From Eustoma russellianum (taxonomy: Eukaryota; Streptophyta; Magnoliopsida; Gentianales; Gentianaceae), in NCBI GenBank assembly GCA_036186865.1, contig AP025075.1, positions 16,145,548-16,209,547 on the forward strand: a stretch of DNA of 64,000 nt. Direction: 5' to 3'. The translations under genes were made by a program, and so were the position numbers. The notes under the pieces were generated by a model. It saw only the letters and a list, made by a program, of their open reading frames with translations, searched no databases and was not told the DNA's origin. Of the stretch, positions 1 through 11,137 are shown piece by piece (positions within the stretch are counted from its first letter, which is position 1; each line of letters starts with the position of its first letter).

Positions 1-566
1 CCTCTCCTCAAACCTCATTCGTTCTTCCACCCCATCCCCACGAATCCATATACGCTTAAGAACTCTCAACCCCTTCAAGGCACGCACATCAACGAGATCA
101 CATTGACATCAAAACAAATAATGGAAAAATAAACACCTTGGGCAAATAACCAAGATCCAATCAATTACGACAACAACAACACATAAACTACCATTTTTCC
201 TACGCAAGCCTTCATACCGTTTTGAGGGAAAATCAATATGCACCTACCTCGATCCTAGCAAGAGTTGATACACGTGAGAGATGATGAAGATCTGATTAGG
301 GTTGTGATCCCTCTTCCTAACCTTGGATCAAAGATCCTTCTTTTCTCTTCCTCTTGTGGCCGAAAGTTTGATGGGGAGAAGGGGAGAGGGAGGCTGTCGA
401 ATAGAGAGAGTGAGGGGAAGGAGATTAGGGTTAGTAAATTAAGAGTGAGAGATTTAAGGAGGGATAAGGGTGATGATTAAGGAAATTTAGGAAAAGGATA
501 GAATTTAGTTGTTTTAAATATTTTAGTTATTATCTTCTTTTTTTTTTTTTAAATACGGCCATAACA
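1..566 (-). repeat. 3' LTR of the Tekay-type element (partial)
   Basis: Base 1 corresponds to base 6890 of the other LTR. The LTR ends at 566 with AAATACGGCCATAACA, the reverse of its TGTTATGG start. It differs from the other copy near 122 (T versus C), near 376 (G versus A) and in the T run near 540. A 71-codon open frame at 265-480 is present in both LTRs and looks incidental. Confidence 0.93.
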
Positions 567-581
567 CCCTACCCCCCTTAC
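567..581 (-). other. Polypurine tract for plus-strand DNA priming
   Basis: Directly inside the 3' LTR, the minus strand reads GTAAGGGGGGTAGGG up to the LTR's TG. This is the expected place and composition for the polypurine tract. Confidence 0.85.
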
Positions 582-612
582 AAAAAGTTTCGTCCCCGAA
601 ACTTGCCGTACC

Positions 613-3600
613 TTATTCGAATAGGTGGGGATAGCGGTCGCGCATTTGTTCCTCTAGCTCCCATGTCGCTTCATTCTCTTGATGGTTGCTCCACTGAACC
701 TTTACGTAGGGAATAATCCTCCTTCTGAGTTCTTGGTCCTTGCGATCCAAAATTCGTGTCGGAATCTCTTCATATGTTGCATCGGGTCTAATCTTAAGTG
801 GTTGCGCATCTAGAACGTGACTAGGGTCAGGGACATACTTTCTCAACTGGGAGACGTGAAATACATTGTGCACTTGAGCCAACATCGGAGGTAGTGCCAA
901 CTTGTAAGCTAAATCTCCAACTTTCTCGAGTATCTCATACGGCCCGATGAATCGAGGCTTCAACTTTCCCTTGACTCCAAAACGTGTCACACCCTTCATG
1001 GGTGACACCTTGAGATAGACTTTTTCTCCTTCTTCGAACTCCAAAGGTCGTCTCTTCGTGTCGGCCCAACTCTTGCTTCTATCCTGAGCTGTCTTAAGAC
1101 GTTCACGAATCAGCTTCACCTTTTCCTTAGTTTGCTCGATGATCTCGGGAGCCGTCAACCTACGCTCACCAACTTCGTCCCAGTGTATAGGTGACCTACA
1201 CTTTCGTCCATATAAGGCCTCGAAGGGTGCCATGCCTATGGCACTGTGGTGGCTGTTATTGTAAGAGAACTCTATCAACTTGAGCATGCTATCCCAATTT
1301 CCTTTAAAATCCAATGCGCATGCCCTCAACATGTCCTCCAGAGTCTGAATGGTCCTCTCAGATTGACCGTCAGTTTGAGGGTGGAAAGCAGTGCTCAGTC
1401 GTAACTCAGTCCCCATCTTCTTCTGACATGCTGCCCAGAACTGGGATGTAAACTTCGGATCACGATCGGATACTATACTGACTGGCACTCCATGGAGGCA
1501 AACAATGTTGTCGATATATATAGCTACCAGCCTCTCCATAGTAAGGCCGGTAGGAATAGGTAAGAAATGGGCAGACTTAGTCAATCGATCCACAATTACC
1601 CATATCACATCATTCCCATTCTTTGTCTTCGGAAGTCCAACCACAAAGTCCATGGTTACATGCTCCCACTTCCATTCGGGTATCTCTAGTGGTCGCATTA
1701 GTCCACCGGGTCTTTGATGTTCTGCCTTAACTTGCTGGCAAACAAGGCACCTTTCCACAAACTCGGCAATGTGCCTCTTCATGCCACTCCACCAATAGTG
1801 TCTCTTTAGATCATTGTACATTTTCGTAGCACCAGGGTGAATAGACAGTCTCGAATTATGTGCCTCTTTCAACAACTCCCTCCTGAGTTCCTCAACATCC
1901 GGTACGCACAACCTTCCTTGGTACCACATACTACCGTCATCATGAACTTGAAATCCATCCACTTGGCTGGTTAGCATTCTTTCTCGCGTCTCTTTAATTG
2001 TTGCATCATTCTTCTGGGCTTCCTTAATCTGGTCTACCAAGGTAGGGGTGATAATTAGCGTGGCCAGAATATCTGCGGTAGAATCCACAAGATCCAAATC
2101 AAATTCCGCCATCTCTTTTCCTATAGTAGCCTGCCGTGCATGGCTCGACTTCCTACTTAAGGCATCAGCCACTCGATTGGCTTTCCCTGGATGATAGCTG
2201 ATGGTCAAGTCGTAATCTTTCAATAATTCCAACCATCTCCTTTGGCGCATGTTCAGCTCCTTTTGCGTGAACAGATACTTAAGGCTTTTGTGATCAGTGA
2301 ACACCTCGCACTTCACTCCATATAGATAGTGACGCCAGATTTTCAGTGCGAATACCACTGCTGCCAGTTCCAGATCATGAGTCGGATAGTTCTGTTCATA
2401 GGGCTTTAGCTGTCGTGAAGCATATGCAATGACCTTGTCGTTTTGCATCAACACGCATCCTGTAATATAAGAGTTAGACCACATCTTTAATTGTATACAA
2501 AATCAGTTGAAATTATATACATTTACCTAGCCCGTTCTTAGAAGCGTCACTGTAAATGACAAACCCTTCTAACGCGGAGGGCTGCGCAAGAATAGGGGCT
2601 GTGGTCAGTCTCCTTTTTAGCTCAGCGAAGCTTTGCTCACATTCGGTGGTCCATTCAAACTTCGACCTCTTCTGCGTCAACCGGCTCAGAGGTACGGCGA
2701 TGGATGAAAAGCCCTCTACAAATTTCCTATAGTATCCAGCCAATCCAAGAAAACTCCTTACTTCGGTCACATTAGTGGGTCGAGGCCACTCAGTGATCGC
2801 CTCTACCTTCTTTGGGTCCACAGAAATTCCTTCTTCCGAAACCACATGACCCAAAAAGGCTACACTCTTCAGCCAGAACTCACATTTGCTGAACTTGGCA
2901 TATAATTTGCTTTTCCGAAGGGTCTCTAGGACCTCTCTCAGGTGTTCCGCATGCGTCTCTTCGTCAGGGGAGTATACCAGAATATCGTCAATGAACACTA
3001 CAACATACTTATCTAGTTGTTTCCGAAATACTGTGTTCATTAGATCCATAAAGGCAGCTGGGGCGTTGGTTAGTCCAAAAGGCATAACCAAGAATTCGTA
3101 ATGTCCATAGCGTGTTCGGAAAGCGGTCTTGGCTGTATCCCCAGATTTGATCCTCAGCTGGTGATAACCGGATAGCAAATCGATTTTGGAGAACACCCTT
3201 GCCCCCTGGAAGAAAGTTCATTAGTGGTGTACATTAACGAATAATTTAAAGTTCAAGTTAAAATTCTAGTTTATCATTACCCGTAGCTGATCAAAGAGAT
3301 CCTCGATTCGGGGTAAGGGGTACTTGTTCTTGATAGTGATCTTGTTGAGCTCCCGGTAGTCTATGCATAGTCTCATGCTTCCATCCTTCTTCTTCACGAA
3401 CAGGACTGGAGCACCCCATGGTGACACACTGGGTCGAATAAACTTACGGTCCAGCAGTTCTTGTAACTGCTCCTTCAACTCTTTGAGCTCTGCTGGAGCC
3501 ATGCGATAGGGTGCCCTGGATATGGGTTCAGCACCAGGTATGAGGTTAATCTCGAACTCTACCTCTCTTTCTGGTGGTAGTCCCGGTAACTCCTCGGGGA

Positions 3601-5409
3601 AGACATCTATAAATTCTTTTACCACCGGGATTTGATCGATCTGCGGAACTTCCTGTTCAGCACCCATTGAGTAAATCAAAAATCCTTCTCTCCCTTTCTT
3701 TAGTGCTCGAAACGCCTGAGCCGCAGTCAAATAAAATTTCTGAGGTGCCTTCTTAGATTTAGGGTTCCCTTGAAAATTAGTTTCCCCCAGTTCATGTTGC
3801 TTCATGCTGACTTGGAGTTGTCGGCAATCAATGTTTGCATGGTACCTTGCTAAGAAGTCCATGCCTAGAATGACGTCAAAATCGTACATCTGAATTGGTA
3901 TCAAGGTCGCAGAGAACTGCAAGCCGTTAATCTCCAATCCACATTCCTTGTAACGATGATGTGACACTAGTACTTGGCCACCAGCGGCTTGCACGCGATA
4001 GGGAGTCGCAAGCCATTCGGGGAGAGCACCCAGCTTCTTGGCAAACCTCTTTGCCACAAATGAGTGACTTGCCCCACTATCGAACAGAACGTTGGCTGGC
4101 ACTTTGTTAATTAAAATTACTCCTATCATATTTCAAGGTTTAGTACGCCACATAACATGACACACATAAAGTTCATTCCAACTTCAAAATTAATTACATA
4201 ATTAAGTGTACCTGTCACCACGTCGCCCGACTCCTCGACTTCTGCATCTGTCATCGCATGTACCCGAGCGTTTGTCTGGCCTCGTCCCCCTTGCGGCGCT
4301 TGGGCCTGCAAATTTACTTGAGCAGGTGCAGTGCATTCTCTAGATATATGTCCCGGCTTCCCACAGTTGTAGCACACCCGCTGAGTTTTCCAACACTGTC
4401 CCGGGTGGAAACGTCCGCCTAGGGTACACTGAGAAACAGGTGCCACAGCTCTCGCTGGCTGTGCATCAGTCGGTGTCGGTCCTTCAATCATTGGGGCCTG
4501 ACTCCCTGCACTCTGCTGTCGCTCTGGTCGGAAAGGTTGCCCAGGCTGAGGGCGTCGGGGCACCTTCAGCCATCTTCCCGATCTGCCCGTATGCACTTCT
4601 TCACGGGGTCTCTTAAGTCTATCCAGTGCAGCAGCCCTGTCCAAGTTCCTCTCAACCCGTCTGCACACCTCGAGTAGACCCTCAAATGTCGTGGGCTCTG
4701 CACACACAATAGCTTGCTGGATGCGGAAACTCAACCCAGTATGAAACTTCAGCATTTTAGCCTCCTCATTGTCCAAGATACAAGACATGTACTGCCCCAA
4801 CTCATGAAACTTCTCAGAATACTGATCAATTGACATGGATCCTTGTGTCAGCATCTGGAATTCCGCCATCCTCCTTTGAATAGCACTACCCGGGACGTAG
4901 TGATTCTTATACTCCTCCACAAACTGTTCCCATGTCACTGGTGGAGTCAGTTTACGCTTCACCCCATTCCACCACCTTTCTGCTTCCCCTTCCAGGAACG
5001 GAGTCGTGGTTTCTACTTTCAGATTCGCGGGCACCTGAATGAGCCTTATCTGTTCAGTCACATTTTTAAGCCAGATCTCGGCTTCCTCAGGCCGAGTGGT
5101 ACCCCTGAACATTGGTATTCGGGAGTTCTGCATCTCCCTGTAATAGAACCTCAGACCTTGCTGTGGTGCGGGCGGTGGCGGTGGCGGATGTTGTTGCTGT
5201 TGCTGCTGAGTGTGCTGAAGTATTTGGGCAATCTGTGCCTGTTGCTCTGCCATTTGGGTATATTGCTGGGCCATCTGTGTTTGCTGATGGGCTATTAAGG
5301 CCGTCAGATTGGCCAGTGTATCCGCGAGGTTTTGGGGAATCGCCCCTTGCCCCTGTCGTTCGTCTCTGTCATTTCCATCATTCCCTGATGGTTCACGACG
5401 TGGAGGCAT
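613..5409 (-). CDS. Gag-Pol polyprotein of Tekay-type element, four exons
   Basis: The exons on the minus strand are 5409-4212, 4122-3281, 3205-2527 and 2459-613. They total 4566 nt, which is 1521 residues plus stop with no frame break. The start MPPRREP is typical of the lineage. Gag has a coiled, Gln-rich N-terminus, a retrotransposon gag domain (about 90-260) and a CCHC knuckle CYNCGKPGHISREC (about 346-359). Protease DSGAS lies near 414. RT has YPLPRIEDLFDQLR before intron 2 and the FIDD catalytic motif near 751. RNase H has TDHKSL. Integrase has an HHCC region and DDE motifs (TMDFVVGLP, DRDPKFTS, HPQTDGQSER). The last 50 or so residues (KVQWSNHQENEATWE) look like a chromodomain. Products would act in cytoplasmic particles and at nuclear integration. 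Each intron interrupts the frame and the joins restore conserved motifs. Splicing is inferred, not observed. Confidence 0.9.
2460..2526 (-). other. Putative spliceosomal intron 3 (RT/RNase H), 67 bp
   Basis: The donor reads CTAG|GTAAATGTATAT and the acceptor TTATATTACAG|GATGC, with a consensus branch site CTAAC about 14 nt before the acceptor. Phase 1. Removal joins SDASKNGLG to CVLMQNDKV, the expected RNase H start. The length is not a multiple of three, so retention breaks the frame. Confidence 0.9.
3206..3280 (-). other. Putative spliceosomal intron 2 (inside RT), 75 bp
   Basis: The donor reads CTACGG|GTAATGATAA and the acceptor CTTTCTTCCAG|GGGGC. The pyrimidine tract is good, and CTAAT lies about 15 nt before the acceptor. 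Phase 0. Removal joins the RT motif IEDLFDQLR to GARVFSKID, as continuous RT reads in this family. Retained, it brings a stop four codons in. Confidence 0.9.
4123..4211 (-). other. Putative spliceosomal intron 1 (gag/protease boundary), 89 bp
   Basis: The minus strand reads GACAG|GTACACTTAATT at the donor and GAAATATGATAG|GAG at the acceptor. A near-ideal branch site TACTAAAC lies about 18 nt before the acceptor. It is AT-rich and phase 1. Removal joins Gag ...DVVTG to the protease VILINKVPANV without a gap. Retained, it adds 27 residues to Gag and then stops (TGA, TAG), so it also terminates Gag. Confidence 0.87.
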
Positions 5410-5669
5410 TGTCTGTAGATGATTAAAGCATGTTAGACAAGGTTGACTTAAGAGTATTGAAAAGGAGTAAGGAAGGGAGGTCGAAGAAGGATAACCTATC
5501 CTGTCTGCTTGCTAACGGCACTCACCAACCCAGAACCCAGTCATAGCTTATGTCTACTTCATTTTATTCCGGTTCAAAAGGAAAAAAAAAATCATTTGAA
5601 AACAGATCGTCACTTATCCTAGGGTTAATTAACTAAACTATACGTTCCCAAGGCGTATCTGAAGCCTGG

Positions 5670-5681
5670 GCTCTGATACCA
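5670..5681 (-). other. Primer binding site, initiator-Met tRNA type
   Basis: The minus strand reads TGGTATCAGAGC two bases after the 5' LTR end (...GCGCTACA). This complements the 3' end of plant initiator-Met tRNA and fixes both the LTR boundary and the element's strand. Confidence 0.93.
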
Positions 5682-5683
5682 CC

Positions 5684-7456
5684 TGTAGCGCCCCGCTCCC
5701 GAGCTCCATCCTCGGTAACGGTGCACCCGCTGTATCTCACTCAGGAGAATACAAGGCGTCACATCATCCTGTCATACATCAGTGCTGACATAGAAAAGTG
5801 TTCCTTAACTTTGCGCGGAAACGATAAATCACATCAAAAGGTTTGAATTTAACGTACTTCAAGAGAAATAACAACATTATTTCTAGGCTGACCAGGCCTT
5901 ACAAGTCAAGGTCGAAAGTCTAAAATTTAAATACGAGATATTGTTTCCAAAAGTAATACTGCATGATAATAAAAATGTCTGCTCATCCCAATAACAATAT
6001 AAGAATTCTGTCCTCGTCCTCGTCGTAGTCATTCCCTACGGGTCAATCAGCCCACTCCACAGTATCGGCTCCATCCTCAACGAAAACATAATCACACTCC
6101 GCATCGTCTACATATGGAATAGTAGGAGTGAGTGATGGTAATCACCCAGTAGGTGCCTCTCAAAACAACATGAATACTTACATACTCAGATTGGTATCAG
6201 CACGTAGCACATAACACAGCATGATAAGTCTTATACGAAAAGTAAACAGTCCACAGAAGATGCATGCGCAATTACGTGATGCATGCTCAAATAACGTGTC
6301 ACACGCAACGACGATCATGTCACGCAGTATGTCCCTAAACCTATATGCAATGCATGACCCCGGGTCCTAACTCCAGCATCTTGGTCTCTAGCCACCATTC
6401 GCTGTTTCGACACCCATGCCCTATAGACACAGTATGTCTCATGACCCCGGTGCCCTATAGACACGGTAAGTCATCCCGATACCCACGCCCTATAGACGCA
6501 GTATACCTCATGCAAATGCACGTGCCATGAATGCAAGGGGAAAGGGGAAAGAAAACTATGGGACGTCATCCTCTGACGTCGATCGATCGATGTCCAACTG
6601 AGGCACGTCGAACCCTCACTCAGTTGACGTCGATCGATCGATGTACTTCTGAGGTACGTCGAACCCTCAGCCCCCAGGACGTCGATCGATCGACGTGGTT
6701 CTGAGGCACATCGAACCCTCAGCCCCTGGACGTCGATCGATCGATGTCCATCTGAGGCACATCGATCTCTCACCCTCTGGACGTCGATCGATCGATGTCC
6801 ATCTGAGGCACATCGAACCCTCAGCCTCTGGACGTCGATCGATCGATGTCCCCGATCTTCAGAACTCCAATTCTGAAATTTTCTGCAATCCTCTCCTCAA
6901 ACCTCATTCGTTCTTCCACCCCATCCCCACGAATCCATATACGCTTAAGAACTCTCAACCCCTTCAAGGCACGCACATCAACGAGATCACATTGACATCA
7001 AAACAAATAACGGAAAAATAAACACCTTGGGCAAATAACCAAGATCCAATCAATTACGACAACAACAACACATAAACTACCATTTTTCCTACGCAAGCCT
7101 TCATACCGTTTTGAGGGAAAATCAATATGCACCTACCTCGATCCTAGCAAGAGTTGATACACGTGAGAGATGATGAAGATCTGATTAGGGTTGTGATCCC
7201 TCTTCCTAACCTTGGATCAAAGATCCTTCTTTTCTCTTCCTCTTGTGGCCGAAAGTTTGATGGGGAAAAGGGGAGAGGGAGGCTGTCGAATAGAGAGAGT
7301 GAGGGGAAGGAGATTAGGGTTAGTAAATTAAGAGTGAGAGATTTAAGGAGGGATAAGGGTGATGATTAAGGAAATTTAGGAAAAGGATAGAATTTAGTTG
7401 TTTTAAATATTTTAGTTATTATCTTCTTCTTTTTTTTTTTAAATACGGCCATAACA
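5684..7456 (-). repeat. 5' LTR of the Tekay-type element, 1773 bp
   Basis: On the plus strand it starts TGTAGCGCCCC and ends CATAACA, giving TG...CA ends. It contains a six-copy 51-bp tandem array (6575-6852) and three copies of a CCCTATAGAC-type repeat near 6419, 6451 and 6488. As the 5' LTR it should carry the element's promoter; I could not place a TATA box with confidence. Base 7457 onward (GCTAA...) is a Sirevirus LTR. Confidence 0.93.
6575..6852. repeat. 51-bp tandem array with palindromic GACGTCGATCGATCGATGT core
   Basis: Cores begin at 6575, 6626, 6678, 6729, 6780 and 6831, a period of 51-52 bp. Between cores is a CTGAGGCACATCGAACCCTC-like spacer. In the third unit the core is a perfect 18-bp palindrome (6679-6696). 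The array is inside the LTR and its partner in the 3' LTR is outside the window. Confidence 0.92.
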
Positions 7457-9604
7457 GCTAACATGGTACACTCAGCCGTAAAATCATTCCATGTTGGCAC
7501 ACACAAATCACCCCCAATTTAGGCCAAATTGTGGAGATTCCAAATTCAATTTTCAAGCACATGTAGGCGCCACTTTAATCAGTCATTAGAGCTGAATAAT
7601 AAAGTTATTTTATATATATTATGTGTGACATAATATATATATATAACATGTGAAAAAAGTTGGAACATGATCGGAGAAAAATCGCGAAATCGATAAAAGT
7701 CGAAAATTCGATTTTCTACGAACACAACACATGGAATGTTTTTGGCATGATACGTAACATGTATCTAGACACTTTTTACATATTCAATACATACTAAAGT
7801 GTTCTAGAATATTCAAATTAGGGCTGATTGAAATATACCATATGTGTATAATTATTGTGCACTATTTTACAAAGCTTACAAAAATAAAATTCAGAACATG
7901 GTCAATCCTACTTCACATGCCTAATGCAGCCTTGGTGGAGTTTATGTGGATCTTAGTTGGTATCTTAATTGGTGGAGAATAAGCCGCACAAGGTTAGTGA
8001 CATAATGAAGGAAGCTACACTAGGTAATATTTCAAACTTTGTTACAAATGTAACACATGCTGAAAATTCAGCATGTGTCAATTAATGGTGGCCGAATTTT
8101 GTCTCTTAAATGTGATCAATTTTCTTCTCAATATTCAAGGGATTAATGTGTAGTAATATGATAACATTTCAAAGTCTTGAGATGATTTAGCACATGCTGA
8201 AAATTTCATCATGTGAGACAATGAGTGGCCGATTTTTTTGGACATAATGGAGACTAATTTACTTTGCAAATTAGTAGAGATTGATTGTATGCTATTTGGA
8301 AATGTTTTACTACTATTTGGCACATGTTTTAGATGATATTCTCAGATTTTTACAGTCATCAAGTGATGACAAATCTCAACCAATCAAGGAGTGCTAAGTA
8401 AGCAAGGCCAAGATAATCATCCAATCAAGTTGTGCCAAGTAAGCAAGTTGATGTCACATCTATACAAGACATTCTTCCAAGGACTTAAAAGAGAATTCTC
8501 AAGATGGAGATGATGCCCTAGGGGGCGGCCATTTTCAAATAAAAGGAGGAAAAGGGGACGCATTCTAATGCAAGACAAGTCTTATAATTTCCAAAGTGCA
8601 AAAATACTCTCTACTCTCTTCTTCTGCATTTCTTTATTCTCCTTCTCTCTCAAGCCTATTGTATTTATATTCAAACATATTATATAGTCTTTATTCATAC
8701 CACCATACACGCATCATTGTTGTAAAAGGTTGATCAAAGTGTGATCAAACCTTGATCCGTTCGGTGGTGGTGTTCGTGATCATTGTGATTGTTTGTATCA
8801 TTTGTAAAGGGTTGAAGTTAGTGTGTAACTCCTGAAACCCTTGTGGTAAGATGCTATTTTGTTTAGTGATAACCGAGGAAGGTGTCCTCGAAGACTGGAG
8901 TAGGTTGATTGAACCGAACAGTATAAAATTCCTTGTGTTCTTTACTTTACTGCACAATACTTTCAGTTTCCAGTACTTTGTATCCATTTTGTCGTAATCT
9001 TAAAAATAGCAAACGAATTTCAAAAATGTAAAATTTTGCAGAAACATAGCCACACATCTTAAGTTTCATTTGGTGTAAGTTTCAACCCATTTGGACAAGT
9101 ATAAGTCATTCAAATGTTAATAGTTCTGAGACTAGTGCAATCTGATTTTCAGACTTGCAAAGGTTGAGAACTTGAACGTGTTTAACATACTTCCCAAAGA
9201 AATTTTTCAAAACTATTTCAACCCAATTAAATACATATAGTAAGGGTGTTGTCATTAAATTTCAGACCATTTGGAGTTACGGATTAATCGGAATAAATTT
9301 TTTAAATCGGACTACTGTTTCTGGCAGATTTGCGCAATCTGACCACAAACAATTTTTCAAAGGGTTATAGGTTGAATTTTGATCTGAAATTTTTAGAAGA
9401 TACTCAGAACATCTGAGAGTAGAATCTCTACAAATTTCAGAATTTTTGAAGGCCTGTAACCAGGTTTTTCAAACGTTGCAAAACAGGACTTGAAACAGAA
9501 ACTGTCTTCAGAAGTTAGGTTTTTGAGTGAAAACATTTTAAAAACCAAATTTTTCACACCCACCATTCAACCCGCCCTTCTAGTGGTGTCTTACAGGTCC
9601 TACA
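7457..9604 (+). repeat. Sirevirus-family LTR, 5' part missing
   Basis: This matches, with much divergence, the 3' two thirds of the LTRs at 14083-17093, 28201-31261 and 32183-35237. Landmarks are AAATCATTCCATGTTGGCAC, the palindromes near 8052 and 8193, GTAACTCCTGAAACCC, and the terminus TAGTGGTGTC...GGTCCTACA. Its 5' part was presumably displaced by the Tekay-type insertion and lies left of the window. It holds no convincing coding sequence. Confidence 0.82.
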
Positions 9605-9771
9605 GTAAGCTTCAATGCTTCATGTGTTGTTAGTACGACAACAATATATATAAGCATATGAAGCATGTATATCACTTAAACATGTCAAGTAATAATTTAT
9701 TTATGCATTTCATAAACTCGTAGCATTTTAAATCATGCATTTGTAAATTAATCAAACACTTTTTCTCAACA
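9605..9771 (-). repeat. Inverted fragment of the same Sirevirus LTR (5' end)
   Basis: GTAAGCTTCAATGCTTCATG...AAACACTTTTTCTCAACA matches, in reverse orientation, the first 190 or so bases of the family's LTR (compare 35054-35237). It abuts the 3' end of a plus-oriented LTR on its left and an RTE LINE fragment on its right. Confidence 0.72.
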
Positions 9772-10294
9772 CTCCTATCATGGACCATGTCTTTAGAGAG
9801 GTGGAAATCTAGTAGATCATGCCTAATACGCTCTTCCCAAGTCAGTTTGGGCCTGCCTTTACTCCTCTTCCTTTCTACAATGAGGCTTTCAACTGCTCTA
9901 ACAGATATCGTTGTCTGTCTCCTCTTGACATGCCCAAACCATCTTAGTCTCCCCTCCCTTATCTTATCTGTTATACTAGCCACCCCTAACCTTTTCCTAA
10001 TTACCTTATTTCCTATCCGGTCTAGCCTTGTGTGCCCACACATCCACCTCAACATCCTCATCTCTGCCACTTTCATCTTCTGCTCCTGTGTCATCTTGAT
10101 GGCCCATCAATCTGTTCCATATAACATCGCCTGCTGCACTGCCACCCTATAAAATTTTGCCTTTAACTTAGTTGGAAAATTCTTGTCATACAACACCCCT
10201 GAGGCCGTCCTCCACCTACACCAGCCTGCCTGAACTCGGTGTGCTACGTCACTATCTATGCCTGCCTGAATACAATTTTTATATACCGCAAATA
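9772..10294 (-). pseudogene. RTE-type LINE reverse transcriptase C-terminus, degenerate
   Basis: Read on the minus strand, the frame contains AGIDSDVAHRVQAGWCRW, then MRMLRWMCGHTRLDRI, GRLRWFGHVKRR and KGRPKLTWEERIR. This series is typical of the C-terminal part of plant RTE LINEs. A TGA lies where Trp is expected (near 10110). The upstream RT catalytic domain is absent and the end runs into LTR sequence at 9771, so this is a remnant. TGTTAG at 10295 may be the start of the next element. Confidence 0.75.
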
Positions 10295-11137
10295 TGTTAG
10301 AAAGTACGTTAAAGTACTTTTAAATTTTCTCCAAAATTATATAAAAACATGTAAGATGTTGTTTGGGAGATTGAAAGATGATTTGAACACTTTAAACTTG
10401 TAAGAAATCACTTGGATCTATCCATGTGTAAGTTAGATCGAACCAAGTGAAAGCTGAAATGAAGTTGAGTGTTTTGTTGGACATAGATCGATGACATCGG
10501 TCAATAGATGTGATATAGATGCAAATTTGGAGTTCTCTGTCTAACATAGATCAATGATATCGATCGATCGATGTGGTCAGGATGAAAAGTTGGAACGCTC
10601 TGTCCAACATCGATCAATGACATCATCGACCGATGACATCGATCAATGTGCCAAAAGTCAGGACTTTTCACTTTGAATTGCATCTTTTGATCCAAGAATC
10701 ATCTCCTTTCATACATGAACGTTATGCAACTGACATGGAGGCTAATTAAATTGCTGAAACCTGTTCTCAAAGTGGTTTTTTACACAACCTAAGGCTTATA
10801 AATAATAGGTCTTGCTATCATAAAACTCACTTAACATCTTTGTCAAATTTATGAAAATTCAGCATTCTTGTCCTCCTATTCTCTCATTCTCACCTCCATT
10901 ATCAAACACTTCTTTTGTGCAAGTTCATCTTCCTCTCGTAGAGCGAAAGAAAGGAAGAAGCCGTTATATACTGGGAGGCTTTTGCTGCGTAGTTCACCTC
11001 GTTCCTGATGGAGGCATTTTAGCTTTAAGGACAGCAACTTATGTTGTGTCTCGGATTCCTAATTTCTTATCATTTTCGTTTGGTTTCCATATCATCCACA
11101 TGGTTTCTTAATAATCTTAAAGCTAAAAACCTACAAT
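10295..11137 (+). other. Leader region of the decayed copia element, possibly its 5' LTR
   Basis: No gene is visible. It starts with TGTTAGAAAG just after the RTE fragment, carries a cluster of ATCGATCG-like words (about 10485-10650), and has a TATA-like CTTATAAATAATAGG near 10795. It then leads to a gag ATG at 11138. This order (TG start, ATCGATCG cluster, TATA) would fit an LTR, but I see no clear LTR end or primer site before the ATG. Confidence 0.4.

Larger units (their letters stand above)
1..7456 (-). mobile_element. Ty3/gypsy chromovirus, Tekay/Del type, 3' LTR cut by window edge
   Basis: This is an LTR retrotransposon read on the minus strand. It has a 5' LTR (5684-7456), primer site, gag-pol, polypurine tract and a partial 3' LTR (1-566). 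The order gag, protease, RT, RNase H, integrase and a chromodomain-like C-terminus is the chromovirus plan, and the protein resembles Tekay/Del members. The 566 bp of 3' LTR aligned with 6890-7456 differ by two substitutions and a T-run change, so insertion was recent. It lies in a Sirevirus LTR that resumes at 7457. The left target-site duplication is outside the window. Confidence 0.93.

Noticed and set aside
265..480. 71-codon frame, repeated at 7154-7369
   Set aside because: It lies in both LTR copies, has no motif, and is identical only because LTRs are identical.
4843..5298. 151-codon plus-strand frame
   Set aside because: It is the shadow of the gag exon on the opposite strand; the Leu/Val runs are the complement of Gln repeats.
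5670..5681. tRNA gene at primer-site sequences
   Set aside because: Only 12-18 nt match the tRNA 3' end; there is no tRNA body. The same holds at 17096, 20994, 32169, 36859, 50916 and 59829.
10851..11111. 86-codon frame upstream of the decayed copia gag
   Set aside because: No motif, and it is best explained as leader or LTR sequence.
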